A stretch of DNA of 64,000 nucleotides from Rhodospirillaceae bacterium (GTDB lineage Bacteria; Pseudomonadota; Alphaproteobacteria; SP197). The DNA is taken from positions 62,001 to 126,000 of the forward strand of contig PBNE01000021.1 of NCBI GenBank assembly GCA_002722885.1, written 5' to 3'. Position numbers and translations under genes: made by a program. Shown here in pieces: positions 27,668 to 38,139 of the stretch (positions are counted from its first letter, which is position 1; the number at the start of each line of letters is the position of its first letter). The notes beneath the pieces are model-generated. The model made no database searches. It was given only the letters and a program-made list of their open reading frames with translations, and was not told the origin of the DNA.

Positions 27668-27908
27668 CACGATTCCCGTAAAATTATTGCCTGAATCGGC
27701 CGGCGCATCTTGCCGTCAGCAGCCCCGCCGCGTCCAGTCCCGGAACACTCTTTAGCACAAATCTCAACGTCCGTCCGGTGCCCGCCTTCACGCCTCCGCA
27801 ACCTTCTTTTGAAAAATTCAATCTCTTTGTATGTCGCGTTAAGACTGTGAACAAAAACAATAAATCTCAAGCCATCCACAGGCCAACCTCAGCCGATGCC
27901 TCAACGTC

Positions 27909-27999
27909 GTGGATTTGCCACAAATCCACATCATGTTGTGTGTGACGGAAGCAGGCACCCAAAATGTGCTTGACACTTCCCCCTACATGTCGCCAACAT
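27909..27999 (+). promoter_or_regulatory. Candidate NrdR operator pair and promoter of nrdJ
   Basis: Within the 486-bp gap before nrdJ. A perfect 9-bp inverted repeat (GTGGATTTG 27909-27917, CAAATCCAC 27921-27929) runs into CCACATCATGTTGTGT (27926-27941), which matches 12 of 16 positions of the remembered NrdR-box consensus ACACWATATATWGTGT. A weaker box, ACCCAAAATGTGCTTG (27957-27972, 9/16), starts exactly 31 bp later, the usual NrdR pair spacing. It overlaps a TTGACA -35 (27970-27975), with a weak -10 CAACAT at 27994-27999. Motifs are visible; regulator identity is inferred. Confidence 0.5.
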
Positions 28000-28153
28000 C
28001 ACAATTTGTTGCGGGTTGGGATGGCATCTCCACGACATCTGGATTTAACGGGAGCCTTCAGAGGCTCAGAGGTGAGTCCGATTCCGCACAGAAGACAACA
28101 ACAGCGCCGCTGGCAGGGCGACCGGCGCAAGAGATTGATGGGGATGAAGGGTT
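28000..28153 (+). other. nrdJ 5' leader with two hairpins
   Basis: About 150 nt between the presumed promoter and the nrdJ ATG. Hairpin one: GAGCCT (28052-28057), loop TCAG, AGGCTC (28062-28067). Hairpin two: GCGCCG (28104-28109) and CGGCGC (28123-28128). No full cobalamin-riboswitch core is recognised. The rest of the 27668-28153 gap is comparatively AT-rich around 27805-27870 and shows no credible gene. Confidence 0.4.
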
Positions 28154-31100
28154 ATGCGGATTGCGCGCCATTTTACGACCGAGGGCCAGGATGCCTATGA
28201 GGGCATCGAGTTTCGCAAGGCGACCAGCGAAATTCGCAATCCGGACGGATCGATCGTGTTCCAGCAGAGGGACATCGATGTCCCCGCCGCGTGGTCACAG
28301 GTTGCCTGCGACATCATCGCGCAGAAGTATTTCCGCAAGGCCGGCGTTCCCGACAAGCTGAATCCGGTCAAGGAGAAGGACGTTCCCGAGTGGCTGTGGC
28401 GCAAGCAGGCCGCCAAGGACGCGGAGATGGTGGCTGAAGAAGACAGCCGCCAGGTCTTTGATCGTCTCGCCGGCACCTGGACCTATTGGGGCTGGAAGGC
28501 CGGCTACTTCGACCAGGAAGAAGACGCCCATGCGTTCTTCGACGAGATGCGCCACATGCTGGCGACACAGGTCGGCGCACCCAACTCGCCGCAGTGGTTC
28601 AACACCGGCCTGCACTGGGCCTATGGCGTGGCCGGTCCCGCCCAGGGCCATTACTATGTCAACCATGAAAGCGGCAAGCTGACCCGTTCGACCAACGCCT
28701 ACGAACATCCCCAGCCCCACGCCTGCTTCATCCAGAGCGTCAACGACGATCTGGTCAACGAGAACGGCATCATGGACCTGTGGGTCCGTGAGGCGCGCCT
28801 CTTCAAGTTCGGCTCCGGCACGGGTTCCAACTTCTCCCAGCTTCGCGGCGAGGGTGAAAACCTTTCGGGTGGTGGCAAGTCGTCGGGCCTGATGAGCTTC
28901 CTGAAGGTCGGTGACCGGGCGGCAGGTTCAATCAAGTCCGGCGGCACCACCCGCCGTGCGGCCAAGATGGTCGTGGTCGATATCGACCATCCCGACGTCG
29001 AGGACTTTATCACCTGGAAGATGGTCGAAGAGCAGAAGGTCGCCGCACTCGTCGCCGGCTCCAAGCTCTGCGAGAAGCACCTCAACGAGGTCATGGCCGC
29101 CTGCCACGAAGGCGACCGCCACGACGAGAAGCGCTTCGATCCCAAGAACAACAGCTCGCTGAAGAAGTCCATCCTGGACGCCCGCCGGGTCATGGTGCCC
29201 GAGGCCTACATCCAGCGTGTGCTGCAGCTCGCCGAGCAGGGCTTCACCGGCATCGCCTTCCCCAGCTTCGACACCGACTGGGATTCCGAAGCCTACCGCA
29301 CCGTGTCGGGCCAGAACGCCAACAACACCGTGCGCGTGACCAACGACTTCCTGAACACGGTCGAGAAGGACGGTGACTGGGAGCTGATCCGCCGCACCGA
29401 CGGCAAGGTCCACAAGACGGTTAAGGCCCGCGAGCTGTGGGAGCAGGTGGCCTATGCCGCCTGGGCCTCGGCTGATCCCGGCATCCAGTACGACACCACG
29501 ATCAACGAGTGGCACACCTGCCCCGAGTCCGGCCGCATCAACGCGTCGAACCCTTGCTCGGAGTACATGTTTCTCGATGACACCGCGTGCAATCTTGCCT
29601 CGCTGAACCTCCAGAAGTTCCGCTCCGAAGACGGCCACTTCAATGTCGAGGCCTTCGAACATGCCGTGCGTCTGTGGACCGTGGTGCTCGAGATCTCCGT
29701 CACCATGGCGCAGTTCCCGTCCAAGGAAATCGCGCAGCGTTCCTACGACTTCCGCACCCTGGGCCTGGGCTTCGCCAATCTCGGCGGCTTCCTGATGGCC
29801 TCGGGCTACGGTTACGACTGCGCCGAAGGCCGTGCGATCTGCGGTGCCATCAGCGCCATTATGACCGGTGTGGCCTACGCCACGTCGGCCGAGATGTCCG
29901 GCGAACTGGGTCCCTTCCCGCGCTACGAGGAAAACGCCGAAGCGATGTTGCGTGTCATGCGCAACCATCGTCAGGCCGCCGTAGGCGGCCAGGACAACTA
30001 CGAAGGCCTCTCGATGATCCCCGTGGCTATCAATCACGACGATCTGCCTGAGGCTGCCATGGGCGAAGCCGCCATCCGCGCTTGGGACAACGCCGTGGCC
30101 CTGGGTGAGAAGTACGGCTACCGCAATGCGCAGTCCACCGTGATCGCGCCCACCGGCACGATCGGCCTGGTGATGGATTGCGACACCACCGGCATCGAGC
30201 CCGACTTCGCCCTGGTGAAGTTCAAGAAGCTCGCCGGCGGCGGTTACTTCAAGATCATCAACCGCACGGTGCCGCTGGCACTCAAGACCCTGGGTTACGG
30301 CCCGATCCAGATCGAGGAAATGATCTCCTACGCGGTCGGCCATGGCACGCTCGACGGCGCGCGGGGTGTCAACCACGAGGCGCTCGCCGAACGCGGCTTC
30401 ACGCCGGAGATCATCGAAACGATCGAGCAGGCGCTGGGCAGTGCCTTCGACATCAAGTTCGTGTTCAACAAGTGGACGCTGGGTGCCGAATTCTGCACCA
30501 ACACGCTGGGCATCGACGCCAAACAGCTCGACAACCCGTCGTTCGACATGCTGCAGGCGATGGGCTTCAGCCGTGAGAACATCGATCTCGCCAACACCTT
30601 CTGCTGTGGCGCGATGACGCTGGAAGGTGCCCCGCACCTGCGTGACGAGCATCTCTCGGTGTTCGACTGCGCCAACCCGTGCGGCCGCATCGGCAAGCGT
30701 TTCCTGTCGACCGAAAGCCACATCCGCATGATGGCCGCGGGCCAACCGTTCGTCTCCGGCGCGATCTCCAAGACCATCAACATGCCGAACACCGCTTCGG
30801 TCACCGAGTGCATGGACGCCTATGAGTTGTCCTGGCGCCTGGGCCTGAAGGCCAACGCGCTCTATCGCGACGGCTCCAAGCTCAGCCAGCCGCTCTCGGC
30901 AATCAATCTGGGCGAGTTGGTCGACGATCTCGACGACGCCGAGACCCCGGTTCAGGTCGCCAACGCCGTGGCCGAGAAGATCGTCACCAAGATCGTCAAC
31001 CATGGCGACCGGGGCGACCGCAAGCGGCTCGACAACCGCCGCCGCGGCTACACCCAGAAGGCCATCGTGGGCGGCCACAAGGTCTACCTGAAGACCGGCG

Positions 31101-31828
31101 AATACGGCGACGGCAGCCTGGGCGAGATTTTCATCGACATGCACAAGGAAGGTGCCGCCTTCCGCAGCCTGATGAACAACTTTGCCATCGCAGTCTCGAT
31201 CGGCCTGCAGTATGGCGTGCCGCTCGAGGAGTTCGTGGAGGCCTTCACTTTCACCCGCTTCGAGCCCTCGGGCATGGTCGAAGGCAACGAGACGATCAAG
31301 ATGTCGACCTCGATCCTCGACTACATCTTCCGTGAGCTGGCGATCAGCTACCTCGCCCGCGACGACCTGGCCCATGTCGAGCCGGCCGACCTCACGCCCG
31401 ACACCGTGGGCCGCGGTGATGCTAACGAGGAACTGCCCGAAGGCGACGACACGAGCGAGGTCGCCAAGCTGATCCAGCACCTCACCAGCAACGGCTACAC
31501 CCGTGGCCGCCTCAGGGTGCTGGAAGGCGGCCTGGGCCAGGAAACCGATACCCCGGCCACCGCCGCCGTCACGGGCGAACAGATTGTTGAGACCGAAGCC
31601 GCCTTCGGCAACGTCTCGGTCGCCACCGCGGCCGGCGTCGCCATGCCCGCGGCCACCACGACAACGATGGACGAAACACAGGTTGATCCGCGCGCCGAAA
31701 AGGTCCTGCAGGCGCGCATGCAAGGTTACGAGGGAGATCCGTGCGGAGATTGCGGAAACCTTACCCTGGTCCGCAACGGGACGTGCCTCAAGTGTGTTAC
31801 ATGTGGCTCGACGAGCGGGTGTTCCTAA
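28154..31828 (+). CDS. nrdJ: Adenosylcobalamin-dependent (class II) ribonucleoside-diphosphate reductase
   Basis: Makes deoxyribonucleotides using a B12-generated radical, with or without oxygen. 1224 residues, the long single-chain NrdJ form. Visible: [12 protein letters not shown] with the first redox Cys, [14 protein letters not shown], the radical Cys in [11 protein letters not shown] (about residue 465), [11 protein letters not shown], and [20 protein letters not shown]-like catalytic loops (near 662-681). The C-terminal tail is a Cys-rich zinc-ribbon-like element (CGDCGN and CLKCVTCGS, about 1197-1221). No nrdAB or nrdR gene is in the window. A strong terminator follows. Confidence 0.97.
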   Translation: MRIARHFTTEGQDAYEGIEFRKATSEIRNPDGSIVFQQRDIDVPAAWSQVACDIIAQKYFRKAGVPDKLNPVKEKDVPEWLWRKQAAKDAEMVAEEDSRQVFDRLAGTWTYWGWKAGYFDQEEDAHAFFDEMRHMLATQVGAPNSPQWFNTGLHWAYGVAGPAQGHYYVNHESGKLTRSTNAYEHPQPHACFIQSVNDDLVNENGIMDLWVREARLFKFGSGTGSNFSQLRGEGENLSGGGKSSGLMSFLKVGDRAAGSIKSGGTTRRAAKMVVVDIDHPDVEDFITWKMVEEQKVAALVAGSKLCEKHLNEVMAACHEGDRHDEKRFDPKNNSSLKKSILDARRVMVPEAYIQRVLQLAEQGFTGIAFPSFDTDWDSEAYRTVSGQNANNTVRVTNDFLNTVEKDGDWELIRRTDGKVHKTVKARELWEQVAYAAWASADPGIQYDTTINEWHTCPESGRINASNPCSEYMFLDDTACNLASLNLQKFRSEDGHFNVEAFEHAVRLWTVVLEISVTMAQFPSKEIAQRSYDFRTLGLGFANLGGFLMASGYGYDCAEGRAICGAISAIMTGVAYATSAEMSGELGPFPRYEENAEAMLRVMRNHRQAAVGGQDNYEGLSMIPVAINHDDLPEAAMGEAAIRAWDNAVALGEKYGYRNAQSTVIAPTGTIGLVMDCDTTGIEPDFALVKFKKLAGGGYFKIINRTVPLALKTLGYGPIQIEEMISYAVGHGTLDGARGVNHEALAERGFTPEIIETIEQALGSAFDIKFVFNKWTLGAEFCTNTLGIDAKQLDNPSFDMLQAMGFSRENIDLANTFCCGAMTLEGAPHLRDEHLSVFDCANPCGRIGKRFLSTESHIRMMAAGQPFVSGAISKTINMPNTASVTECMDAYELSWRLGLKANALYRDGSKLSQPLSAINLGELVDDLDDAETPVQVANAVAEKIVTKIVNHGDRGDRKRLDNRRRGYTQKAIVGGHKVYLKTGEYGDGSLGEIFIDMHKEGAAFRSLMNNFAIAVSIGLQYGVPLEEFVEAFTFTRFEPSGMVEGNETIKMSTSILDYIFRELAISYLARDDLAHVEPADLTPDTVGRGDANEELPEGDDTSEVAKLIQHLTSNGYTRGRLRVLEGGLGQETDTPATAAVTGEQIVETEAAFGNVSVATAAGVAMPAATTTTMDETQVDPRAEKVLQARMQGYEGDPCGDCGNLTLVRNGTCLKCVTCGSTSGCS

Positions 31829-31911
31829 CCCGCTCAGCCGTTGCAGACGCAGACGGCCGCTGTCTGCACCCGTAGACCGGCCGTTTGCTCATGGTGTGTC
31901 CTCCCTGACTT

Positions 31912-31939
31912 GGGGTGCGCTTCGGCGCACCCCCTTTTT
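31912..31939 (+). terminator. Rho-independent terminator of nrdJ
   Basis: GGGGTGCGC (31912-31920), TTCG tetraloop, GCGCACCCC (31925-31933), then C and TTTTT (31935-31939). A perfect 9-bp GC-rich stem with a UUCG loop and T-tract is a textbook intrinsic terminator; it lies 84 bp after the nrdJ stop. Confidence 0.95.
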
Positions 31940-31975
31940 CTTTGGGGGGTACGGGAACCTTTGACTTGATGACGC

Positions 31976-33112
31976 CTAGTTCACAAACCGCGGCATCACC
32001 CGTTCGCTGAACAGGCGCAGGCAGTTCTTTACTTGGTCGAAGCTCAGGCCCGGCACGTTCAGGAACAGCGCCAGGTGGCGACAGCCGAGGTCGTCGCGCA
32101 GGCGTTCGATCTTTTTCACGGCCGTTTCAGGCGAACCAACAATGATGAGGTCGTGTTTCATGTTGAACTCGAAGGCGCTGAGTTCCATGTCGCCTTCTTC
32201 GAACTCGTCGGGCGTCACCAGGCCCTGGCGCATCCGGTAGATGTTGCCGCTGGCCCATTTGGTCAGCCGCTCGATGCCCGGCCTGGCGGTGGCAATGGCC
32301 TCCTCGTCGGTCTCAGCCAGATAGATCGTGCGCATGATCGCCACGTCCTCGCCCACGGCCACGTCGCGACCCCGGGTTTCGCTGGCGACACGGGCATAGG
32401 CCTCCCAGTTCTGGCGGATGCGGCCCACGCTGAGGTGCTGGCACATTGTGCCGATGCCCTGGCTGGCGTGCCATTCCACCGAGGGCAAGGATTCCGACAT
32501 GGCGGTGATCGGCGGGCACGGCGTCTGGTAGGGGCCGGGCTGGATCGACAGCTTCACCACCTCATTGTTCTCATCATGGAAGCGCTCGTCATGCGCCATA
32601 GGGTTGGCCTCGGCCCAGCCGGGCGCAGGAAAGGTGTGGAAGCGGCCCTGGTGGCTCCAGGCCTCCTGGGTCAGGGCCTTCATCAGGATCTCGACGTTCT
32701 CTTCATAGAGCGCGCGGTTGAGCTCGCGGTCGCGCCGGTCACCGGCCTCGTGGAAGTTCTTGCAGGCCCGGCTGTTGATCCCCGGTGCGATGCCGATATC
32801 CACGCGGCCCCTGGTCATATGGTCGAAGGTCGAGATGTCTTCAGCCAGGCGGATCGGGTGCCAGTCGGGCACGATCAGGCCACACTGACCGAAGCGCAGG
32901 CGGTCGCTGTAGCGGGCGCAGTCGGCACCGAGCAGCAACGGGTTCGAGCCCGAACGGTACCAGCCGTCCCAGGCGAAGTGATGCTCGGCCAGCCACAGAC
33001 CGGTGAAGCCCAGCTTGTCGACCAGCTCGACCGTCTCGTGCATCTCGTCGAACAACGTGCCCCAAGGATATGGATTCCCGACATGGTAGAAAAGCGTGCT
33101 GTCAAACCGCAT
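31976..33112 (-). CDS. LLM-class flavin-dependent oxidoreductase
   Basis: 378 residues, luciferase-like TIM barrel using FMN or F420. The start ATG 33112 is set by MRFDSTLFYHVGNPYPWGTL; the open frame continues upstream through the antisense of panC, but that is not coding. Motifs: GFTGLWLAEHHFAWDG near residue 40, DISTFDHMTRGRVDIGIAPG near 95-114, and IIVGSPETAVKKIERL near the end. These place it in the bacterial luciferase-like monooxygenase family. Substrate unknown. Divergent from panC with 105 bp between starts. Confidence 0.88.
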   Translation of the reverse strand: MRFDSTLFYHVGNPYPWGTLFDEMHETVELVDKLGFTGLWLAEHHFAWDGWYRSGSNPLLLGADCARYSDRLRFGQCGLIVPDWHPIRLAEDISTFDHMTRGRVDIGIAPGINSRACKNFHEAGDRRDRELNRALYEENVEILMKALTQEAWSHQGRFHTFPAPGWAEANPMAHDERFHDENNEVVKLSIQPGPYQTPCPPITAMSESLPSVEWHASQGIGTMCQHLSVGRIRQNWEAYARVASETRGRDVAVGEDVAIMRTIYLAETDEEAIATARPGIERLTKWASGNIYRMRQGLVTPDEFEEGDMELSAFEFNMKHDLIIVGSPETAVKKIERLRDDLGCRHLALFLNVPGLSFDQVKNCLRLFSERVMPRFVN

Positions 33113-33217
33113 CGCGCAGCCCCCGCTGTTGGACGGCGCCAATGTTAAGCGAGGCGGATGCCGGAGGCCAGAGCGGACCATGTTGCACATGCGAAGCGGC
33201 TGTGCTGCATTGCAGCA

Positions 33218-34069
33218 ATGCGCACCGTCCGCTCCGTGCCCGACCTGCGCCAGGCTGTCGATGCCTGGCACGCCGACCGCGAAACCGTGGCCGTGGTGCC
33301 GACCATGGGCGCGCTGCACGGCGGTCATCTCTCGCTGGTGGCGCTGGCCCGCCAGCGCGCCGACCGGGTGGTGACCACACTCTTCATCAACCCGCGCCAG
33401 TTCGGGCCCGCGGAGGATCTCGCACGCTATCCCCGCAACGAGGCCGCAGATGCCGACCTGCTGCGCGAGGCCGGAGTTGACCTGCTCTACGCCCCGGGTC
33501 CCGACGCGATGTACCCCGACGGCTTCACGACCACGATTTCGCTCGGCGGCCCGGCCGAGGGGCTGGAGACCGAACACCGGCCCGGCTTCTTTGAAGGCGT
33601 CGCCACGGTGGTCGCCAAGCTGCTGCTCCAGGCCGGGGCCGACGATGCCATTTTTGGAGAAAAGGACTACCAGCAGCTGCTGGTCGTGCGCCGCCTGGTC
33701 GCCGATCTCAACATCCGCACCACCATCGTCGGAGCACCCACGCTGCGTGAAGCCGACGGCCTCGCGATGTCCTCGCGCAACGCCTATCTCAGCGACGCGG
33801 AGCGCCAGCGCGCCGCAACGCTTCATGGCGTGCTGCAGGAGACAGCCCGGGCGCTGGTCTCCGGCACGCGCGCCGCTGACGCCGTCGCCGCAGGGCTGGC
33901 CCGGCTGGAAGAGGTGTTTGATACCGTGGACTATCTCGCGCTGCGCGATGCCGCTACGCTGGCCCCGCTCGACACGCTGGACCGCATGCCGTCGGGCTCA
34001 GGCCGCCTTCTGGCCGCGGTCCATCTTGGAACAACACGGCTGATCGACAATGTCGCTGTGGACACCTAA
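33218..34069 (+). CDS. panC: Pantothenate synthetase (pantoate-beta-alanine ligase)
   Basis: ATP-dependent joining of pantoate and beta-alanine, the last step of vitamin B5 synthesis. 283 residues from ATG 33218 (MRTVRSVPDLRQAVDAW). Motifs: VPTMGALHGGHLSLV (the HIGH-type site is HGGH), INPRQFGPAEDLARYPR, FEGVATVVAKLL, FGEKDYQQL and the KMSKS-like MSSRNAYLS. The Arg in NPRQF replaces the more common Thr. The last 20 bases overlap panB, so the two pathway genes are coupled. Confidence 0.95.
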   Translation: MRTVRSVPDLRQAVDAWHADRETVAVVPTMGALHGGHLSLVALARQRADRVVTTLFINPRQFGPAEDLARYPRNEAADADLLREAGVDLLYAPGPDAMYPDGFTTTISLGGPAEGLETEHRPGFFEGVATVVAKLLLQAGADDAIFGEKDYQQLLVVRRLVADLNIRTTIVGAPTLREADGLAMSSRNAYLSDAERQRAATLHGVLQETARALVSGTRAADAVAAGLARLEEVFDTVDYLALRDAATLAPLDTLDRMPSGSGRLLAAVHLGTTRLIDNVAVDT

Positions 34070-34925
34070 GACCGCCATTAAAGGGCACAACAGCAAACGG
34101 CCGAGCTCCGGGCTTGATCCACGCGAGCTCCTGGGGCCCAAGGGCGGTGAACCAATCGTTGGGCTCACGGCCTACACCGCGCCCACGGCGCGCTGTCTGG
34201 ACCGCCATATCGATTTCATGCTGGTCGGTGATTCGCTGGCGATGGTGCTCTACGGCATGGAGACCACACGCACGATCGATCTCGACACCATGATCCGTCA
34301 CGGCTACGCCGTCTCCCAGGCCGCCTCGAACACCCTGGTCGTGGTCGACATGCCCTTCGGCACCTACGAACACAACCGCCGCATTGCGCTCGAAAACGCC
34401 CGCCGGGTGATGGACGAGACCGGCTGCGATGCGATCAAGATGGAAGGTGGGGCCGAGCTTGCGGGCACAGTCACCGCCGCGGTCGATCTCGGCATTCCGG
34501 TCATGGGCCATATCGGGCTGATGCCCCAGCGGGTGAAATCAGCGGGCCAGTTCAAGAGCAAGGGCCATTCCGATGTCGCCAGGCGGCGCATCCTGAAGGA
34601 CGCGCTGGCCATCGCCGAAGCCGGCGCCTTTGCCATCGTGATCGAAGGGGTTGTCGAAACGGTTGCGGCCGAGATCACCAAGGCCACGCCGGTCTCGACC
34701 ATCGGCATCGGCGCTTCGGCCGCCTGCGACGGCCAGATCCTCGTAACCGAGGACATGACCGGCATGTTCGACACGTTCAAACCGAAGTTCGTGAAGCGCT
34801 ATGCCGAGCTCGGCAGGCTGATGGAAGAGGCCGTGATCGCCTACGCGTCCGACGTCCGCGCCCGCCGCTTTCCCGGCCCCGAACACACCTTCAAGAAGCG
34901 CGCCAAGAAGCCGGCGTCGAAGTAA
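34050..34925 (+). CDS. panB: 3-methyl-2-oxobutanoate hydroxymethyltransferase
   Basis: Adds a methylene-THF-derived hydroxymethyl group to alpha-ketoisovalerate to give ketopantoate, the first committed step to pantothenate. 291 residues; TIM barrel with metal site DFMLVGDSLAMVLYG, DMPFGTYE, AIKMEGGAE, MGHIGLMPQRV and catalytic Glu in AIVIEGV. The tail is Lys-rich. The start overlaps panC by 20 bp; it is convergent with aspS 9 bp away. Confidence 0.95.
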   Translation: MSLWTPKTAIKGHNSKRPSSGLDPRELLGPKGGEPIVGLTAYTAPTARCLDRHIDFMLVGDSLAMVLYGMETTRTIDLDTMIRHGYAVSQAASNTLVVVDMPFGTYEHNRRIALENARRVMDETGCDAIKMEGGAELAGTVTAAVDLGIPVMGHIGLMPQRVKSAGQFKSKGHSDVARRRILKDALAIAEAGAFAIVIEGVVETVAAEITKATPVSTIGIGASAACDGQILVTEDMTGMFDTFKPKFVKRYAELGRLMEEAVIAYASDVRARRFPGPEHTFKKRAKKPASK

Positions 34926-34934
34926 CGCCGGGGG

Positions 34935-36737
34935 TCAGGCCTTTTCAGCCTTCTCCTGCAGGCGCTTGTCCGCCTCACCCGACAGACGGATGTTGAGCTC
35001 GCGCAATTGCTGCGGGGAAACCGTGTTGGGCGCGCCCATCAGAAGGTCCTGGGCCTGCTGGTTCATCGGGAACAGCGTGACCTCGCGGATGTTCGGCTCG
35101 TCGGCCAGCAGCATCACGATGCGGTCGATGCCCGGCGCCAGGCCGCCATGGGGCGGACAGCCGTACTGGAAGGCGTTGAACAGCGCACCAAAGCGGTCTT
35201 CGACATCCTGGGCCGTATAACCGGCGATCTCGAAGGCCTTCACCATTGTCGCGGGCTCGTGGTTCCGGATGGCGCCGCTGCAGAGCTCCACGCCGTTGCA
35301 CACGATGTCGTACTGGTAGGCTAGGATCTCGAGCGGATACTTGCTCTCCAGAGCCTCCAAGCCACCCTGGGGCATCGAGAACGGATTGTGGCTGAAGTCG
35401 ATCTTCTTGGCCTTGTCGTCGTATTCGTACATCGGATAGTCGACGATCCAACAGAAGCGGAAGGCGTCCTTCTCGATGACATCGAGCTCCTCGCCGGCCC
35501 GCGTGCGGACCAGACCGGCCAGCCGCTCGGCGTCGCCCTGGGCCGCGCAGGTGAAGAAGACGGCATCGCCGTCGCCGACACCGGCCAGCTCGCGGATCTG
35601 CGCCTGTTCGTCCTCGCTCAGGAGTTTGGCAATCGGCCCTTTGCCCGCGCCGCCCTCGAAGATCACGTAAGCGAGGCCCTTGGCCCCGTTCTCCTGGGCA
35701 AAGCCGATCATCTTGTCGAAGAAGCTGCGTGGCTTGGCACCGGCACCGGGGGCCGGAATGGCGCACGCCACCGCACCCTTGGCGATTTGCTCGCGGAAGA
35801 TCTTGAACTCGCTGTTGGCAAACGCTGCCGTCGCATCGGCGTTACGGATCGGATTGCGCAGGTCCGGCTTGTCCGACCCGAACTCCAGCATGGCCTGGGC
35901 AAAGGGAATGCGCGGGAACGGCGCCTGCGTCACGGGCCGGTCGGTGAACTCGTCGAACACGCCATGAATCACAGGCTCGATCGCCTCGAATACGTCATCC
36001 TGGGTCACGAAGCTCATCTCGACATCGAGCTGGTAGAACTCACCCGGCGAACGGTCGGCGCGCGCGTCCTCGTCGCGGAAACACGGCGCAATCTGGAAGT
36101 AGCGGTCGAAGCCCGAGGCCATCACGAGCTGCTTGAACTGCTGCGGTGCCTGCGGCAGCGCATAGAACTCGCCCGGATGCAGGCGACTCGGGACCAGGAA
36201 GTCACGTGCCCCCTCGGGGCTCGAGGCGGTCAGGATCGGTGTCTGGAACTCTGTGAAGCCGCCCTCGACCATGCGCGTGCGGATCGAGTGGATGATCTTG
36301 GAACGCAGCACGATGTTGCGCTGCATCTCTTCCCGCCGCAGATCCAGAAAGCGGTAGCGCAGACGGACATCCTCGGGATAGTCGACATCGCCGAACACCG
36401 GCATCGGCAGCGTCTCGGCGGCCGACAGCACGGAGAATTCGGCAATCCGCACCTCGACATCACCGGTTGGCACGTTGGCGTTCACCGTCTCCGATGAACG
36501 AGCCACGACAGGGCCTTCGATGGTCACCACGCTTTCAGGACGCGCGGCCTCGACACCGGGGAACTGCGCGCCGTCGGTCTCGATCACGCACTGGGTCATA
36601 CCGTAGTGATCGCGCAGATCGATGAACAGCAGGTTGCCGTGATCGCGCTTGCGGTGAACCCAGCCGCTGAGGCGAACGGTCTCGCCGACGTGGTCACGGC
36701 GAAGGTCGCCGCAGGTGTGTGTGCGGTAGCGGTGCAT
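34935..36737 (-). CDS. aspS: Aspartyl-tRNA synthetase, probably non-discriminating
   Basis: Charges tRNA-Asp and, in many bacteria with GatCAB, also mischarges tRNA-Asn. 600 residues from ATG 36737 ([19 protein letters not shown]). N-terminal OB anticodon domain, then class II core: motif 1 near 140-165, motif 2 [10 protein letters not shown] (near 221), bacterial GAD insert, motif 3 [14 protein letters not shown] (near 539). The anticodon-domain RKRDHG has His where E. coli has Leu (RRRDLG). His at this position is reported for non-discriminating enzymes, so a relaxed specificity is inferred. Confidence 0.96.
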   Translation of the reverse strand: MHRYRTHTCGDLRRDHVGETVRLSGWVHRKRDHGNLLFIDLRDHYGMTQCVIETDGAQFPGVEAARPESVVTIEGPVVARSSETVNANVPTGDVEVRIAEFSVLSAAETLPMPVFGDVDYPEDVRLRYRFLDLRREEMQRNIVLRSKIIHSIRTRMVEGGFTEFQTPILTASSPEGARDFLVPSRLHPGEFYALPQAPQQFKQLVMASGFDRYFQIAPCFRDEDARADRSPGEFYQLDVEMSFVTQDDVFEAIEPVIHGVFDEFTDRPVTQAPFPRIPFAQAMLEFGSDKPDLRNPIRNADATAAFANSEFKIFREQIAKGAVACAIPAPGAGAKPRSFFDKMIGFAQENGAKGLAYVIFEGGAGKGPIAKLLSEDEQAQIRELAGVGDGDAVFFTCAAQGDAERLAGLVRTRAGEELDVIEKDAFRFCWIVDYPMYEYDDKAKKIDFSHNPFSMPQGGLEALESKYPLEILAYQYDIVCNGVELCSGAIRNHEPATMVKAFEIAGYTAQDVEDRFGALFNAFQYGCPPHGGLAPGIDRIVMLLADEPNIREVTLFPMNQQAQDLLMGAPNTVSPQQLRELNIRLSGEADKRLQEKAEKA

Positions 36738-36900
36738 GGTCTTGAGCCCAGAAACTTGATGATTGTCCCAGCCCTGCGCCGGGGCGCGCAATCAACGCTC
36801 TGGCCCCTGTTTTGTCAAGGTTCCGTTGGCTTTGCCCCCCCTTGAGCCCATCGGCAAAAGCACGTGGACTCACCCGGAAAACCCTGTATGGAACAGGGCT

Positions 36901-38052
36901 ATGACCGTTCTTACAGATTCCGCCCAGGTGGCTCAGTTCTGCGCACGCCTGAAGGGTGAGCCGTTCGTTACCGTCGACACCGAGTTCATGCGCGAACGGA
37001 CGTACTATTCCCAACTTTGCCTGATCCAGATCGCCGGCGCCCACGAGGCCGCCGCCATCGATCCGCTCGCCGAGGGCATCGATTTGGCACCCGTGCTCGA
37101 TCTCCTGGCTGATGAGAGCATACTGAAGGTGTTTCACGCCGCCCGGCAGGACCTCGAGATCTTCTTCCATATGACGGGTCAGGTGCCCCATCCTGTGTTC
37201 GACACACAGGTTGCGGCCATGGTCTGCGGTTATGGCGATCAGATCGGCTACGAAGCCATCGTGCGTAAGGTCGCCAACAAGCAGATCGACAAGGATTCGC
37301 GCTTTACGGACTGGATCCGCCGGCCCCTGAGCGACAAGCAGGTGACCTATGCCCTGGCCGATGTGACTCATCTGCGGACCGTTTATCAGGCGCTCGCCAA
37401 CCAGCTCGAACAGAACGGCCGCACGGGCTGGATCGAGGAAGAGATGACGGTGCTGACCAGCGCCGATACCTATCGCGTGGACATCGGTCAGGTCTGGCAA
37501 CGGATCAAGATCAAGGGCCGCAAGCCGCGCCAGATGGCCATTCTGCGCGAGGTTGCCGCGTGGCGGGAGCAAACCGCACAGCGCAAGGACGTGCCGCGCA
37601 ACCGGATCATCAAGGACGACGCCCTGGTCCAGATCGCGACCCAACAGCCGAAATCGACCGATGAGCTGGGCAGCATTCGCCTGGTGCCCCAGGGATTGTC
37701 ACGCAGTGACGACGGCAAGGCGCTGGTCGAAGCCGTCGACCGTGCTCTTGCCATCCCGAACGATGGACTACCCAGGCGGGAGTTCAACGGGCGCCCGCCG
37801 CCCGACGCGCCTGCTGCGCTGGTCGACCTGATGAAGACCCTGCTGCGGGCCAAGTGCGATATGGAGGGCGTGGCGCCCCGCCTGGTCGCCAATATGGCCG
37901 ACATCGAGCGTTTCGCGGCCGAAGACAATGCAGAAAGCCCGCTCATGAAAGGCTGGCGTCATGATGTCTTCGGGCGCGACGCCCAACGCCTGAAGGAGGG
38001 CAAATTGGCCCTGGCACCCGACGGCGATGTTCTTAAGCTGATTGAAATCTAG
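36901..38052 (+). CDS. rnd: Ribonuclease D
   Basis: 3'-5' exoribonuclease trimming tRNA and other small RNA precursors. 383 residues from ATG 36901; the frame extends upstream but only this start precedes the conserved domain. DEDD catalytic residues: TVDTEFMRERTYYSQL (Exo I), KVFHAARQDLEIFF (Exo II) and YALADVTHLRTVY (Exo III with Tyr, DEDDy class). One HRDC domain is recognisable at about 205-290 (KGRKPRQMAILREVAAWRE). Head-to-head with aspS, 163 bp between starts. Confidence 0.95.
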   Translation: MTVLTDSAQVAQFCARLKGEPFVTVDTEFMRERTYYSQLCLIQIAGAHEAAAIDPLAEGIDLAPVLDLLADESILKVFHAARQDLEIFFHMTGQVPHPVFDTQVAAMVCGYGDQIGYEAIVRKVANKQIDKDSRFTDWIRRPLSDKQVTYALADVTHLRTVYQALANQLEQNGRTGWIEEEMTVLTSADTYRVDIGQVWQRIKIKGRKPRQMAILREVAAWREQTAQRKDVPRNRIIKDDALVQIATQQPKSTDELGSIRLVPQGLSRSDDGKALVEAVDRALAIPNDGLPRREFNGRPPPDAPAALVDLMKTLLRAKCDMEGVAPRLVANMADIERFAAEDNAESPLMKGWRHDVFGRDAQRLKEGKLALAPDGDVLKLIEI

Positions 38053-38139
38053 ACGCCCCTCACCGTTTGTTTTCTCCTTCCACCTCAGGGGTGGAATGTC
38101 GCAGAGATCGTCTGCAGCGACAGAGTAAGGGGGTAAACC

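Noticed and set aside
28020-28153. Possible cobalamin riboswitch before B12-dependent nrdJ
   Set aside because: The stretch around 28110-28128 is only loosely B12-box-like and the full core is not recognisable in about 150 nt. B12 riboswitches normally repress B12-independent isozymes, not NrdJ.
28928-31723. 931-codon open frame antisense to nrdJ
   Set aside because: GC-rich codon bias leaves antisense frames open; it has Gly/Arg/Val-rich composition with no domain and lies wholly within an unmistakable nrdJ.
33113-33826. Upstream extension of the LLM oxidoreductase frame (would give 616 residues)
   Set aside because: It is antisense to panC, and the conserved LLM N-terminus begins at MRFDSTLFYHVG (33112).
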